A DNA stretch of 7,032 nt from an uncultured Bacteroidales bacterium (GTDB taxonomy: Bacteria > Bacteroidota > Bacteroidia > Bacteroidales > UBA932): positions 1-7,032 of the forward strand of contig URDD01000100.1 of assembly GCA_900546395.1 (NCBI GenBank). Reading direction: 5' to 3'. Below are positions 7,019 to 7,032 of this stretch, one piece after another; the stretch's first letter is position 1; each line of letters begins with the position of its first letter. The notes under the pieces are model-generated. The model was not told the origin of the DNA, made no database searches, and saw only the letters and a list, made by a program, of their open reading frames with translations. A program made the translations under genes and the position numbers.

Positions 7019-7032
7019 AAAGGATTGCGAAG

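Noticed and set aside
1..7032. CRISPR array, tRNA/rRNA genes, phage genes, SusC/SusD pair or toxin-antitoxin pair
   Set aside because: Reading both strands showed no regularly spaced repeats, no tRNA-like cloverleaf and no matching protein motifs. The window is accounted for by four genes and their signals.

Overview
The window looks like chromosomal DNA from a member of the Bacteroidota, most likely the order Bacteroidales. Four things point there. SecA is about 1,090 residues long, with insertions absent from the roughly 900-residue proteobacterial protein. Promoter-like sequences match the Bacteroidetes TTTG / TAnnTTTG type. Starts are preceded by A/T-rich leaders without a clear Shine-Dalgarno. 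The secreted glycoside hydrolase resembles the GH84 enzyme of Bacteroides thetaiotaomicron. I cannot name a genus.

Layout. Positions 1-267 (+) hold the 3' end of an Rpn-family recombination-promoting nuclease / putative transposase gene that begins before the window. Positions 268-360 hold nothing I can identify. A hairpin with a T-run (361-409) separates this gene from the converging gene on the other strand and probably ends transcription of both. Positions 437-2962 (-) encode a secreted GH84 beta-N-acetylglucosaminidase. The 229-base divergent region 2963-3191 carries a promoter-like sequence for each direction, an A/T palindrome overlapping the -33 box of the GH84 promoter, and an imperfect stem-loop at the predicted 5' end of the secA message. 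Positions 3192-6467 (+) encode SecA, followed after 51 bases by a bactofilin gene (6519-6941). A strong intrinsic terminator (6986-7018) closes that unit.

How the genes relate. SecA is the ATPase that drives export of precursor proteins through SecYEG. The GH84 enzyme has a classical signal peptide and is presumably one of many Sec clients, so its adjacency need not mean a dedicated link. secA and the bactofilin gene are probably one transcript, because no terminator lies between them. The Rpn fragment is accessory, mobile-type DNA.

I found no CRISPR array, tRNA, rRNA, insertion-sequence ends or phage genes, and no convincing new system. The parts worth a second look are the divergent promoter region, the extra C-terminal domain of the GH84 protein, the SecA insertions and the secA-bactofilin linkage. 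All comparisons with known proteins are from memory; no search was run.
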